Shown here piece by piece: positions 29,212 through 40,949 of a DNA stretch of 64,000 nucleotides. The position numbers and the translations under genes were made by a program. This DNA is from Allolobophora icterica (lineage: Eukaryota; Annelida; Clitellata; Crassiclitellata; Lumbricidae), in NCBI GenBank assembly GCA_963556255.1, contig OY744607.1:4403958-4467957 (forward strand), given 5' to 3'. Below the pieces are notes generated by a model that worked only from the letters and a program-made list of their open reading frames with translations, made no database searches and had not been told where the DNA came from. Positions within the stretch are counted from its first letter, which is position 1. Every line of letters begins with the position of its first letter.

Positions 29212-31641
29212 TCAGTAGCGAGAACTTCGCCTGCCGTCCTTTCTGGCGTAGCACCCGAGAAGCTTCTGGAAGGCCTTACGGAAGTCGTCGTTGAACAGCG
29301 TGTAGAGAATGGGGTTCATGCTGGAGTTGGAGTACCCAAGCCAGAAGAAGAACGCCTCGAGCTTCCTCGGGACGTGGCAAGAGACTGGACACCATCCGCG
29401 TACGACGTAGACGACAAAAAATCCCATCCACATTCCGCAGAAGAAGGCTATTATGATCGCCATCTTGATGGTAGCGTTCGTCTCACGAAGGTCTGGTCTT
29501 CTACGTCGCTTTCGCCTGCACACCCCAGGCGCCGCCCCGCACAAGGTTGCGCCCACAACAACCCTGACCACGCCCTTCGTTCCACCCACTCTCTTAGGGC
29601 CGTCCCACGCTTGTCCGTCTCTGCTACCCACCCCGCTCAAGTCCCAATCTTTCTTGACAAAGCTGAAGTCCGCCGATACAGACCTGGCCACGCCCACGAT
29701 CCGGTTTTCGTTTTTTACGCTGAGTCTTTGCCCGCCTTCGTTTATGACCCCGCCCAAGTCCAAATCCTTTTTCTGTACATAGCCCAGATCCCCTGTGGAT
29801 CTACCCCTAGTCACACCCACATCCACGCCTTCGTTTGTGGCCACGCCTACTTGCATATCTCCTGTTCTGTCACCGCTCGTGTCCAGGCCTTCTTCTGTGA
29901 GACAGCCTGCTCTCCTGCCTCCACTATTCGCCACGCCCATCTTCCCGCCTTCTTTCATGGCTACGCCCACGTTCCCACAATTCACTCCATCGTCACCACA
30001 GCGGTGCCTTGTCACCCCCGCCAAAACATCCGAACACAAGGGCTTCCTATTCGACGAACAGTCTTGTGCTGTATCTGTCACCAGGTTCGCCGCCTTTGTC
30101 GGAAAGAACGCGAGAGATGGAATTGCCGAAACGGGAGTTCTTTCGGGATACGAGTGACGACTCGAAGTAGGTAAGTGTGGCGGAGAAGTTTCCTTTGCCG
30201 AGAATTTCAAACAAACCGAATCTTGGGACCTGTGATCTTCTTCTGCGAAGGTTTTCGTTCTGGCTGAATGTGCATCCTGCTTTTTCGTATCCGTCGAATG
30301 TTCTATAGGGCAGATGTCCGTCTCCGCGGACGCTCGCCCTCGACGCTCCTTATCCTGTTCTTGAAACACCCACGATGTACCGTGGATTGAAGATGCTGCT
30401 CCGTTGAGCACCAGGGTAAACGGAATATGTCCAGTAGATGCCGGAGATGGTTCAGCAGATGCCGGAAGTTGCTCATGCGATGCCGGAGGTGGGTTGTGAC
30501 TGTTCATTCGAATGTTGTCGCCGATGCCAGATAGTCCCTCCGTCTTAGATTTCGGATACCAGGTGGAGACGCGAGGCACCATCTCCTCCTCCTCCTCCTC
30601 CTCCTCCTGGCTTCTGCAGCTGCTATAGGCCTTGGTTGTGGATGAATCAGCGGCTGTATCCATCTTCGGAACATCCAAGTGCATCCGCGTCTCAGCATGA
30701 GGATGGAGGTGCTGAGGCTTCCGAGCAGCGGCACTCCCGAACGCAGATTGTCCGCATCCCGGATATCCGTTCCGCTCCGCTGAGCTCGGGATTCGGTCCC
30801 TGGAGCAGCAACCAAGGCAGCGGCTGGCTCCAGGCTTCCATCCGCGGCGCATCCTTCGCATCCGTTTCCTGAGCAGACTGAAGATGCGGACGTAGAGAAA
30901 GAAGGTGACGAGGAACGGGATGTAGAACGACCCGCTGGCCGAGTAGAGCACGTACCCGGGCGACTGGAACAGGACGCACTCGAATACATTCGTGGAATTG
31001 TTGAAGAAGTAGTTCTGCGACAGTTCGCCCCAGCCGAGGGCCGGGGGCACGCAGATGGCCCCGGAGATCGACCAGATGAGTAGGACGTAGACGGCGGCCT
31101 GCTTCGTCGACCTCTTTTCGTGGTACCAGAGAGGGTAGAGGGTGGCCGTGAAGCGATCGAAGGCGATGACGCAGAGGTTCCAGATGGACGCCGTGCAGTA
31201 GAGGACGTCGAGGGTCAGCCAGAGGTTGCAGGCGAGTCGCCCGAAGACCCAGTGGCCGAGACATTCGTTGACGGTCGACAGAGGGAGTATCGTCACCGCC
31301 AGGAGGAAGTCGCTGAGGGCCAGGTTGCCGATCAGGAAGTTGGAGATTGTTCGTAGCGAGCGGTAGCGGAACAGCGCGACGATGACCAGACAGTTCCCGA
31401 AGGCCGTGGCCACGATGAAGGAGGCGAGGATCAGGGACACAACGACGAGACCCGGAGGGCCGTAGTTGAGAGACCTCAGCGTCGTCGACTTCGACCCTGA
31501 CGCCACCTCGTCCGTCGTTGAAGGACCCTCCTCCAGCTTCAGACTTCCGGTGAGGTTCTCGATGTCGATGCCCCAGAGGCATTCGGAGCCGTCAAGGCCG
31601 AGAGGCACGGAATGGTTGATCTTGAGAGCAGACGAGCCCAT
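29212..31641 (-). CDS. Class A GPCR, biogenic-amine-receptor-like
   Basis: An 809-residue seven-helix receptor in one exon. It has N-glycosylation sites at N9 and N29, N83 (helix 1), D111 (2.50), C138 and C222 (likely disulfide), D145 (3.32, the amine-binding aspartate) and DRF at 162-164 in place of DRY. Helix 5 reads YSASGSFYIP, with serines at 5.42 (S234) and 5.46 (S238). Helix 7 has NPILY at 776-780. In helix 6 the usual CWxP is MWMG at 737-740, so the conserved proline 6.50 is glycine. Loop 3 is very long (about 255-720) and holds a Glu run and degenerate Gly/Val-rich repeats. The start at 31641 has A at -3 and G at +4. The ligand and exact subtype are not assignable, and an upstream exon is possible (AGGTAAGT on the minus strand near 31706). 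Confidence 0.9.
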   Translation of the reverse strand: MGSSALKINHSVPLGLDGSECLWGIDIENLTGSLKLEEGPSTTDEVASGSKSTTLRSLNYGPPGLVVVSLILASFIVATAFGNCLVIVALFRYRSLRTISNFLIGNLALSDFLLAVTILPLSTVNECLGHWVFGRLACNLWLTLDVLYCTASIWNLCVIAFDRFTATLYPLWYHEKRSTKQAAVYVLLIWSISGAICVPPALGWGELSQNYFFNNSTNVFECVLFQSPGYVLYSASGSFYIPFLVTFFLYVRIFSLLRKRMRRMRRGWKPGASRCLGCCSRDRIPSSAERNGYPGCGQSAFGSAAARKPQHLHPHAETRMHLDVPKMDTAADSSTTKAYSSCRSQEEEEEEEEMVPRVSTWYPKSKTEGLSGIGDNIRMNSHNPPPASHEQLPASAEPSPASTGHIPFTLVLNGAASSIHGTSWVFQEQDKERRGRASAETDICPIEHSTDTKKQDAHSARTKTFAEEDHRSQDSVCLKFSAKETSPPHLPTSSRHSYPERTPVSAIPSLAFFPTKAANLVTDTAQDCSSNRKPLCSDVLAGVTRHRCGDDGVNCGNVGVAMKEGGKMGVANSGGRRAGCLTEEGLDTSGDRTGDMQVGVATNEGVDVGVTRGRSTGDLGYVQKKDLDLGGVINEGGQRLSVKNENRIVGVARSVSADFSFVKKDWDLSGVGSRDGQAWDGPKRVGGTKGVVRVVVGATLCGAAPGVCRRKRRRRPDLRETNATIKMAIIIAFFCGMWMGFFVVYVVRGWCPVSCHVPRKLEAFFFWLGYSNSSMNPILYTLFNDDFRKAFQKLLGCYARKDGRRSSRY

Positions 31642-31924
31642 CCTTCGCGATACGACAGCCGTTGAGGGTAACTCCCAGACCCCACATGTAGCGGAACTTA
31701 CCTACTGTATGATGCGTTTTACTGTATTGTTTTAATGTATCGTTTTGATGTATTTTTAATGTGTTGCTAGAATTCGCTTAATGTTCCTGATGAAACGCCC
31801 TGCCGGCCATTAAACAGGGCTAAAATGTGCACCGCTTCTACATGAATAATAATAATAATGCATTGATAATACTTTCTAATGTTCTGATATGCACTTTAAT
31901 GCCTTCTGCTGATGTCACAATCGT

Positions 31925-32070
31925 AACTTTAAATTACTGAAGCGCTACTCAAACGCCAAGCGCAGGGCACCAGTCTATTCACGATTGCTGCGTCTGGTCA
32001 AAGGGGTTAACCAGAAGAACAAAGCCCCGCAACCGGAAGACCAGGGAGAGAGGGCGCCAGACGAGTTGCA
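31925..32070. repeat. Interspersed repeat copy (AAGCGCTACT family)
   Basis: Shares AGCGCTACTCAAACGCCAAG, GGGCACCAGTCTATTCACG and TGCTGCGTC with 28005-28165 and 38978-39060. Confidence 0.55.
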
Positions 32071-32599
32071 AATGAGTTGTTGGTTGTCTATTTCCGATTT
32101 GCTGTGACGTAATTTCCTACGCCGCGATGAGTTATTGCAACATCCGGTGTCTGAGGTCATTTCTGAAGTGCCGAGAGAAGGCAATCGTAATTTGTAATGA
32201 ATCCTAATAATTATTGAGTGTAGGCCCTACAGTGTTTCAACACTCCTGTGATCTGCTTAATGTGCAATTCGATGTACGCTTTAATCCGTCCAAATATATC
32301 GGAATGCACAGTTTACAATATCTGCATTTTAAGCGATTTAATAAGATGTAATTCAGTAATACGTAAGCCGTAATGTGATGTAATAGTATTACTGTGTTGT
32401 ATTATTCGTAATATGATGTCGTCATATCCGGTTTGAAGCAGTGACGTAAGTGAGGGTGTCGTCGTCAATAGATGTCGTCACTGAATAAAACAGAGAAAAA
32501 CATAAACATTTTAAAAATCTCAGATTCATATAGTAGGCCTACCATTATATTTCCAACCCAGTAACGCTTCCCAAACAGCCATATACGTTCAGTGGGCTG

Positions 32600-32835
32600 C
32601 AGGCTAACTTCATATTCCTACCCTGACTCATCTGATCCTCCGCCTTCCAATTCTTCTCGATCTAAACTACACCCGCCGTAGCAGTTACTCTGCGTTCTCC
32701 CTTGATCTAGACCCTCTGGAAGTCGTACTCGGACCTTCCTTTGACTACCTTTTGGAAAACACCTCTGGTTTGACGCAGCGCTCGTGAATAAGCTGGTGTC
32801 CTGCGCCTGGCTTTTGAGTGTGGCTTTTAAACGTT
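32600..32835 (-). repeat. Inverted copy of the AAGCGCTACT-family repeat
   Basis: The complement of 32760-32835 reads ACTCAAAAGCCAGGCGCAGG, ACACCAGCTTATTCACGAGC and GCTGCGTC, as in the plus-strand copies. The left edge is uncertain. Confidence 0.5.
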
Positions 32836-34039
32836 TTGGGTTTACGATTACGATACTTTCCACATGTTCACTGGGTCCAGGGCCGATCGCAGACGATGGG
32901 GTTCAAGGAGCTTCGATCTTGCTGGACCACCGGCCTATCACCCGCACCCACCAGCAGTTAATCTATCAATGATGATAGCGGCTACCACGATCTCGTCGAC
33001 GACCGTTTTGGAAAATCTTGTCCCACAGAAATTTTCTCTACCACTTCATCTCCGAAAATTTCGCTTTCATCTCCGAAAAAAGTTGATGACCTTTTTTTAG
33101 TCCTTCACCTCTTTTACGACTTTTTCCGTCGTTCTTTTTATGATTTCGTCTAAACACTTTTCATTATGTGACATCTTTACGAATTCCTTCTTCTTTCTCT
33201 GAATTTTGGGGGGACACTTCTGCTCAAAAATTTTATGTTTACCTCATCGGGTCAGAAACGCTGCGAAAACCCTCACGCGCAATTACATTTCTCCGCCTTT
33301 TTTGGTGTTTCTTCAAAACGTGGGGGGACAAATGTATGGAGTGTCCCCCCACTCTTAAAGGTGGGGGACATGTCCCCCGAACCCCCCCCCTAGATCGCCG
33401 CCCATGCATGCAGCTATCACTGCATTCATAACCGCTCCTGTTGCTCTCCTACCTCGTGCGTTTATATTGCGCCTTTTCCACTCTGTCATAGCGCTATGGG
33501 TCAGACGAGCGCGTCAGTTAGTGCAGTATCCAATAATGAGTTTCCTGATTGCGACCCTTTCAGGGCTTCCAAATCAGACGCACAACAATAGACTCCTAAT
33601 CTTTCTTCCGAGTAACAACAATCTATTCCAAGAGCGACGGTGATTTTTCAATCTCTCTCTCGTCGATCTCCAGTACGAAAGGCCATCATCGGACTCCGTC
33701 GCCTGCCTGCCTGACTGTCAACTCAAGTGAATAGGAAGCACTTAATCAATTGAGACTTGTTTCTACGCCGTTACATCGAGTGAGGATTATCCTTGTTACG
33801 TTACAGAAGCAGTTTTTTTTCTCTTACGTTACAGGCGTCGGCGACTTAATCTCGAAAGAATAGCGATCCATCACAATAGGCGCAAGGTTCAAAGCGAAGA
33901 CGTTAAGATGTATTGAGGCGACGGGGTATTTTGTATAGGTCGTCGTCACCCCAGCAGGGGTTTTGGGAACAACGGTTGAATGTCGCTCAGTCTTATTAGT
34001 TATCAAGTCTGCAGTTCTGTGAAGTATCGCCTCTATGTC

Positions 34040-34130
34040 TCTTTCACTCTCTGTCTGTCTGTCTGTCTCTTCTTGTTTCTCTGTCTCTCTATCTCTTTCT
34101 CTCTCTCCGTCTGTTTGTCTGCCTCTCTCT

Positions 34131-34204
<74 letters not shown>

Positions 34205-34525
34205 ACTCTCTCTCTCTATTTTCTCTCTCTCTCTATTTTCTCTCTCTCTATTTTCTCTCTCTCTATTTTCTCTCTCTTTCTTTCTGTTCCCCGTCTCTCT
34301 GTCTCTGTCTCTCTCTACCTGTCTCTGTCTCTGTGTGTGTCTCTGTCTCTTTTTTCTCTTTGTCTTTGTCTTTGTCTCTCTCTCTCTTTCTTTCTCTCAC
34401 TTCGTCTCTCTGTCTCTGTCTGTCTCTCTTTCTCTCCCTTTCTTTTTTCTCTCTCTGTATTTCTCGTTCTCTTTCTGTCTTTCTCTTTCTCTTTCTCTCT
34501 CTTTCCCTCTCCATGTTTTCCTTCT
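34040..34525. repeat. (CT)n-rich microsatellite region
   Basis: A CTCTGTCTGT mixture with a pure (CT)n core at about 34140-34200. Ser/Leu-rich frames here are artefacts. Confidence 0.95.
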
Positions 34526-35551
34526 TCTCTCCTTCAACCCCCCCTTTCCCCAACTTCCTTGCATCTAATTGGTACTACTAAGAGATAAGACACAAACAAC
34601 AAACGTTTCCAGAACCTTTGCCTAGAACCACAAGAAAGACCCTTTAATATCAGCATAATTTCGCCAACAGTGCACTTGTTATCTTATTATAATTATTGGT
34701 TGCCCGCTGTGCAAAGAACCTACCTTAACACCTGTCCTATACTATATTTAAATCAGCCAACATCTCTCAGTTCCGTACACTCACACTTCGAACCAACAAA
34801 CAGTGCACTCAATCGTCCGTACATCATGGCAGGGGCACATGGAGAAGTTTAAGAAACTGTAGGAGGGCGTGTCCTCACGATCAAATGGGAGCAAGGCCAG
34901 CCTGGCGCAGAGAGAGATATGCTCCGATATTATTAGCCTGAAACGTGCAACAGTGTGATGCTTCATGCTTTCAACTGTCCCCCCTTCCCGATAAGACTAC
35001 CTACAGAGCCACCGAGAACCATTATCTTCTGCCTGAAACAATGCTCACCTGAGAGCCACCTTTCTCAATCGGTCTCTGCTAGTCGGTTGTTCGAACGGAT
35101 GTAAACACTTGTCATTAAAAAACGTCAGCTCCAACCGGCAACCGGGCTCTCGTTCCAAGCACTCCGCTCTCTCGTTCTTATCGTCTTATCGTTAAGGATG
35201 GCAAAGGTATGCGTGCAGCGTAGGTCTAGTTCAAGGCATTGTACTGCGCCCAGTGCACTGCAGATCAATGTCGTTGGGTATGGTGTAGCATTGAGTAGTG
35301 GGGTAAGCTTGGTACCCTGGCTCCAGGTGGCAAATGTTCGTAATCACGCCTTCTTAATTAGAACCTTAGATTTTAATTGAAACAGCAAATTAGACAAACG
35401 CCATGCTTTGAACATCAATGATGACATTTTCCTATATATACAACACATGAAAGAGTTAAAGACACCTTCTTGGCTTCACTCTATAAGATCAGCAAACTCC
35501 TTACCCATAGTTATCGAATATTTAAACTTAGTCACCCTTTCTTACCAACAG
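34526..35551. other. Gene-free stretch
   Basis: No supported gene, RNA gene or repeat family was recognised. Confidence 0.4.
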
Positions 35552-35553
35552 AT

Positions 35554-35642
<89 letters not shown>

Positions 35643-35900
35643 TAATAATAATAACAATAATAATAATAGTAATAATAATAATTTTTTTATATAGCGCCCC
35701 TTCAAGATAAGCTACTCAGAAGAGCTCTCCGCCCAATCTGGGCTAAATAGAGCAGTAATTTAATTAGTAAAGAACATTGCCGAGTGACGCCAGGGCCAAG
35801 TGAAGCGCCACAGGCAGCCCATTCCAAGTCAGGGGGTCATCAACCGAAAAAGCGCTGCGCTGCACGATAATTTTCCGCGAGCGGACAGATGAAATTTAGT
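35552..35900 (-). pseudogene. LINE 3' end (minus strand) with long (TTA)n tail
   Basis: On the minus strand a decayed frame reads QRSAFSVDDPLTWNGLPVAL, the C-terminal motif of the LINEs at 15235 and 45714. It then gives the terminal hairpin (GGAGAGCTCTTCTGAGTAG, GAAGGGGCGCTATATAAA), and the tail is the (TAA)n tract at 35552-35690. Confidence 0.65.
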
Positions 35901-36089
35901 CACGTTTAAGACAACTGCAATCGGTTCTCAACTCAGCTCCTCGTCTACTGACCAATCTACCGCGTTTCGGAAATTAAATCGCATTATATATGACATGATT
36001 TAAATTGACTGCCAATTGTTGACCATATGCACTACAAGATCCTTATAATTGTGCGATATGCCATGATTAGTATTGCTCCAGAGTCCAGA

Positions 36090-36385
36090 ATACATCAGAG
36101 AGCTATTCACAGCCCGGTCGCCGGATACTTCGTTCTGCTATGCTGAATGACCTTGCTCTCACATCTCGATACGTGCAGGTCGGGGCTTCTCAGTCGTATA
36201 CGACCATCGTTATGGAGCAATTTACCTTAGAACTGGGATTCGCTCCGTTCCATTTATACCGGACTGCATTGCATTTTCTCGAACATTAAAGACAAACCTT
36301 TTTCCATCTGACTGAAGGCTGTGTACACAGCGCCTCTGAGAGGCTCTCAAAAAGCGCTATATAAGTGTTATGTTACATTACATTA
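36090..36385 (+). pseudogene. LINE 3' end, decayed, with (ACATT)-like tail
   Basis: Plus-strand frames contain RSFSVVYDHRYGAIY and KTNLFPSD before the hairpin CAGCGCCTCTGAGAGGCTCTC, then AAGCGCTATATAAG and a GTTACATTACATTACG tail. Most of the coding part is lost. Confidence 0.5.
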
Positions 36386-36388
36386 CGT

Positions 36389-36780
36389 TGCCCTTAGTTA
36401 GCAGATGAAGCTACGTCATTCTTAGTTACCAGATGAAACTACGTCACTCTCACTTAACACACGAAACTGGGTCACGCTCACTTAACAGACGAAACTACGT
36501 CACTCTTTATTAATAGATGAAACTACGTCACCCTTAGTTACCAGATGAAACTACGTCACTCTTAGTTATCAGATGAAACTACGTCACCCCTTGTTATCAG
36601 ATGAAACTACGTCACTCTTAGTTATCAGATGAAACTGCATCACCCTTAGTTACCAGATGAAACTGCATCACCCTTAGTTACCAGATGAAACTATGTCACC
36701 CTTAGTTACCAGATGAAACTGCATCACCCTTAGTTACCAGATGAAACTACGCCACCCTTAGTTACCAGATGAAACTGCGG
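36389..36780. repeat. 28-bp minisatellite, about 14 units
   Basis: The consensus is close to CACCCTTAGTTACCAGATGA plus AACTACGT. Variants alternate TATCAG/TACCAG and ACTACGTC/ACTGCATC. It ends just after the LINE tail. Confidence 0.9.
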
Positions 36781-36929
36781 TAGTATTCTGATTTGGGAGT
36801 CTTGAGCATTAAACACTTTTGGATAATTATCGTCTCTCTGAAGAACTGCCATTAACTCCGTAGAACCTGTTGCAGCTTTTGCTCTTCTGTATCGCAATTT
36901 CTTATTACACAAGATCAAATCCTTGTCCA

Positions 36930-37320
36930 ATCAGAAAATAGCAGATCAGATTCGATCATAAAAGATCAGATCTAATTAGAACACAGCAGATCAGATCAGA
37001 CTAGATCAGATCCAATTAGAAAACAGCAGATCAGATTCGATCATAAAAGATCAGATCAGATTCGATTATAGCAGATCAGATCAGACTAGAACAGCACATA
37101 TCAGATCCAATTAGAAAACAGCAGATCAGATCAGAAATAAACTTAGAACAGATCAGATCAGATTCCAGCAAGCAGATCAGATCAGATCTGATCAGAAAAG
37201 AACAGATCCGATCCAATTAGAATACATCAGATTCGATCAGATCAAAACAGATGAAATTTGATTAGAACAGATCAGATCAGATCAGATCAGATCTGATTAG
37301 AACAGTTCAGATAAGAGAAT
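36930..37320. repeat. Degenerate GATCAGATCA satellite
   Basis: Irregular repeats of AGATCAGATC and ATTAGAACAGCAGATCAGAT. There is no uniform unit length and no coding potential. Confidence 0.8.
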
Positions 37321-37668
37321 CGGATTAGAACGCGCATACATCAAGTGCCGCGGACGAATAAGAGAAGTTACCGCTTCACATCGTTGTTGTTTTTCTCCCT
37401 CTCTCTCGGCCACCGATCTAATTATCTGACGTTTGACTGAACGGACGATGGATTGAAACCGGAAGTAGCCTGGCGTCTGGTCCCTAGTACGCCGATCGGT
37501 CGATAGGTGGCCGCCGCTAAGAAGAGGGCTTGGAAATTGCAATTATGTGGCGCGCGATTAACATGCAAATGAGACGATTATTCAAACGTAGTCTGTGGAA
37601 AAAAACAAATCAATCTCAATGGTCCCGTAAGCTTCTCTCTCTTCAAGATACAGCAAATATATAAATCA

Positions 37669-37769
<101 letters not shown>

Positions 37770-38130
37770 CCTACATATACATGCAATTGTGTTATATAAA
37801 CTTAAATGTACATATTTATGCATGCATGTCTTGGGGGAAATGGGTCATAGTCTACCCACAGGAAGATGTGTGCTCAGGTCAATTCATCATTTGCTCACCT
37901 GTTGATCGCTACTTTGCGCGTTCGTGGCGCTATCTAGTAATCGCCGAACGACGAGATTTATTATATATATATATACGTAGACAGGAAATTCAAACAGACA
38001 ATCAGACAGACAGACAGACAGACAGACATATGGACGGTTATAGGGAGAACACATTTACTGTCGAAGTATGTATGATTTGGCGGAAATAGAAATGTCTCAT
38101 ATTTCATATCTCATCGTCTTTATCTCATTG

Positions 38131-38971
38131 TACTTTACGTCTTATGTGAATTTGAAATAAAATTTTGACAGGAGTGAAACACGACGATCTATTAGATATA
38201 TGTCACTATTAGCCTAAATTTACATACTATAAGGACGGCATACGAATCGATATAGGATATAAGGTGTTCCTAGCCCTAATTAAGATAAGGATTATAGAAG
38301 AAAAAAGTTCTAATTTGTTCTAATTAAGATAAGATACGGATATCAAATATAACACATAAGTTATAATTATTCATAAAGTATTTATTAGTCCTACGGAATT
38401 TAGTCCTAAAGCAATTAGTCCAAAAGTAATTAGTGCTGAAGTAATAAGTCATAAAGTATAAAGTAAGTAGTCCTGAAGTAATCAGTCCTAAAGTGATTAG
38501 TGCAAAAGTAATTAGTCCTAAAGTGATTAGTCCTTGTCGCTCATATGGAAAGCTGGTAATGGATCATCCCAAGATCCTGAATACGGGTCGACCGCCTCTC
38601 AGGACTTGGCAGCAAACTTCCAAGTTTCTGCCGGTAAGAAGTTCAACTACGCCTCTGATGAGTCTCTCTTTAAGTGACGCTACATAAATTTACAATTACC
38701 ATGACTACTTTCCGCCGTAATCGTAATCGTACACAAAGAATGATTTCTAAAGCGATATCCGTATCTTATCTTAATTAGAACAAATTATAACTTTTTTCTT
38801 CTATAATCCTTATCTTAATTAGGGCTAAGAACACCTTATTTCCTCTATCGATTCGTATTCCGTCCTTATAGTGTGTAAATTTGGGCTAATAATGCCATAT
38901 ATCTAATATGATCGTCGAGTATCGCTCCTATGTCAACATTTTATTTCAAAATCACATAAGACATAAAGTAC
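38131..38971. mobile_element. Long-inverted-repeat (foldback) element
   Basis: The arms at about 38131-38346 and 38755-38971 are inverted copies over roughly 215 bp with scattered mismatches. Anchors include GTCTTATGTGA, TTAGATATATG, CTATAAGGACGG, ATACGAATCGATA and CCCTAATTAAGATAAGGATT. The centre holds a TAGTCCTAAAGTAATT minisatellite (about 38395-38540) and a segment at 38555-38700 resembling 50240-50335. No transposase and no clear target duplication were found. The sequence GAATGATTTCTAAAGCGATA flanks the right arm on both sides (about 38741 and 38978). Confidence 0.7.
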
Positions 38972-38977
38972 ACACAG

Positions 38978-39060
38978 AATGATTTCTAAAGCGATACTCA
39001 AAAGCCAAGCGCAGAGCGAGTGTGCGTAAGTAACTTGTCCTTCTGGGTCGTTAAGGTAAA
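38978..39060. repeat. Interspersed repeat copy (AAGCGCTACT family)
   Basis: GATTTCTAAAGCGATACTCA, AAAGCCAAGCGCAGAGC and a degraded remainder follow the foldback element directly. Confidence 0.5.
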
Positions 39061-39354
39061 TCCGCTCAGTCAAGTTCGACAGACGTGAAGTTAAAAAGTG
39101 TGATGAGTAAAAGAAATCACTAGAAAATCTTGTTTATAAATCAGAGCCAAGGACAAGATAAAAGTCATTCGAAGTCACGACTTCAAAGTCAAACAAGGTA
39201 AGCTTTGGTCAACGTCGCAACGTTAAAGGTCACCAATTTCTAACGACTTGGCGAAAACTTCTGATCACCAGGATCCGCTATTGTATTCACCGTCAGTCTT
39301 CATTTTCATCTTAGTCATCGCCGCCGTCGTCGTCGTCGTCATCATGCAATACAT

Positions 39355-39540
39355 ACATGCATGCCATACATAATTATACACATACACACAGACATATATG
39401 CATACATACATACATACATACATACATACCAACATACATACATATATACATACCAACTAACAGACATACATGCATTCATGCACAGCATACATATATTCAT
39501 ACATAAATCGTCGTCGTCATCATCATCATCATCATCATCG
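39355..39540. repeat. (CATA)n and (CAT)n microsatellites
   Basis: Imperfect CATACATA repeats are followed by (CAT)n at about 39508-39540. Confidence 0.9.
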
Positions 39541-39719
39541 AGCCTCATCACCCCAAGCAAAGGCAACATCGCTATAGCATTGCATTATGATGTATTGTAT
39601 TGGATAATTACAAGTGAGACTTCTCCATTATAAGTCTAAGCTTTACAGAAGCTTAAAAACTTCCCGAAGACAGATGAATGAATTTTAAGACACTTCATAA
39701 AAATGCGCTACAGAAATGG

Positions 39720-40285
39720 TTGCATGCATATATGAATTGTTGCATTCGTACACATATAATGCATGCATACATACATATAAACATACGCACATGCATACCT
39801 TACATAATTACATACATACATGTACATACATGCATGTATGCAAACATCCATACATACATACATACATACATACATGTATACATACTTACATACATGCATA
39901 CATACATACATACATACATACATACCAACATTCATACCTACATAACAACATACATTCATATATATATGCATACATACATACCAACATACATACATGCATT
40001 CATGCATTGTATACATACATTCACAGATACACACAAACATGCATAGAAACATATGTACATGTATGCATGCCCTACCTAAATGATACATACATACAAGATA
40101 TCTTACATAGATACATACAAGTATGCATACATACATTCCAACATACATGCATACATGCATGCTTGCATTCCCTACATGCATTTTTACACGGATGCACGCA
40201 AACGTGCATACATACATACGTAGAAGCATACATACAAGCATACTTACATCAACATGCATACGTGCATACATACATAGATATAAAT
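39720..40285. repeat. (CATA)n microsatellite, long and imperfect
   Basis: Over 500 bases of CATA/CATG tetranucleotide repeats. His/Tyr/Ile-rich frames are artefacts. Confidence 0.95.
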
Positions 40286-40734
40286 ACCTTTATTTCGATG
40301 CTTCTACTTATCCGCTTTCGTAGCTGAATTCCATCGTAGAGCCGTCTACTGAACTCGTTCGCAATTACTCCTTGTCTCTCTTAAGGATTCCGCATGTCTG
40401 ATCTCCGATACCCGGAGACGCCGAAGAGGTGCTTGTCGGGTGGGAAGGTGGGAAGGTGGCGCGTGGGTGGGTCAGCCTCCGATCGAGATACTCTGCCGCT
40501 GAGCGAGTGAGTGACGTCGATTTGGTCCTGCAGCTTCGAGCGCCGATCGAGAGGATGAGGGTGAGATAACGGAGTGAGTGTGTGTGGGGGGAGGGGGGAG
40601 GATGGGGAGGCGAGCGAGGGGAGTTTCCGAGTGACAAAGCTATGAGAAGTTGAAGAGATTAGGGCCTTGGGGATTCAGGGCGGCTGTGGGGGGGGAAGAA
40701 ATATAGTTCGAGATTTCTGCCCCGCGTGCGCCCC

Positions 40735-40949
40735 TTAGCGAACTCACCCATAGTGAGTATACTGACCGTACACTATAGGTGGGAGGATCAGATGGCTAGG
40801 GAGAGGATTGACCACCCGCCCCCATATGCCGAGGCTAAGAAAATGAAGTCGTTAATACTTCATACCCATGGCTGCCTCAGGGCTAGCTTAAGGGACTTCT
40901 CTTCTCCTAAGGGGACTTGCACGGGAAGATGGGCAGACTGTTTAATTCA
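40735..40949 (+). mobile_element. SINE family B copy with (ATCC)n tail
   Basis: Carries AGTATACTGACCGTACACTA, GTGGGAGGATCAGATGG, GGGAGAGGATTGACCACCCG, CATATGCCGAGGCTAAG and AAATGAAGTCGTTAATACTT in the same order as the copies at 27715 and 49805. The tRNA-like head is lost or truncated. The long CATC repeat starts directly at its 3' side. Confidence 0.65.

Larger units (their letters stand above)
31642..34030. other. Gene-free stretch with repeat fragments
   Basis: No supported gene. It contains interspersed repeat copies (31925-32070 and 32600-32835) and, at 33300-33405, a repeat with GGGGGACATGTCCCCC-type palindromic G/C runs. The open frames here have no recognisable domains. Confidence 0.45.

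Noticed and set aside
29374..30174. 266-codon plus-strand frame opposite the GPCR
   Set aside because: It is the complement of the long, compositionally biased loop 3 of the receptor. It has no recognisable domain, while the minus strand encodes a clear seven-helix protein.
36389..36780. CRISPR-like array of 28-bp repeats
   Set aside because: Repeats are contiguous with no unique spacers and degenerate internally, and the context is eukaryotic. It is a minisatellite.
40365..40637. 90-codon minus-strand Pro/Ser-rich frame
   Set aside because: G-rich local composition, with no domain and no neighbouring gene structure.
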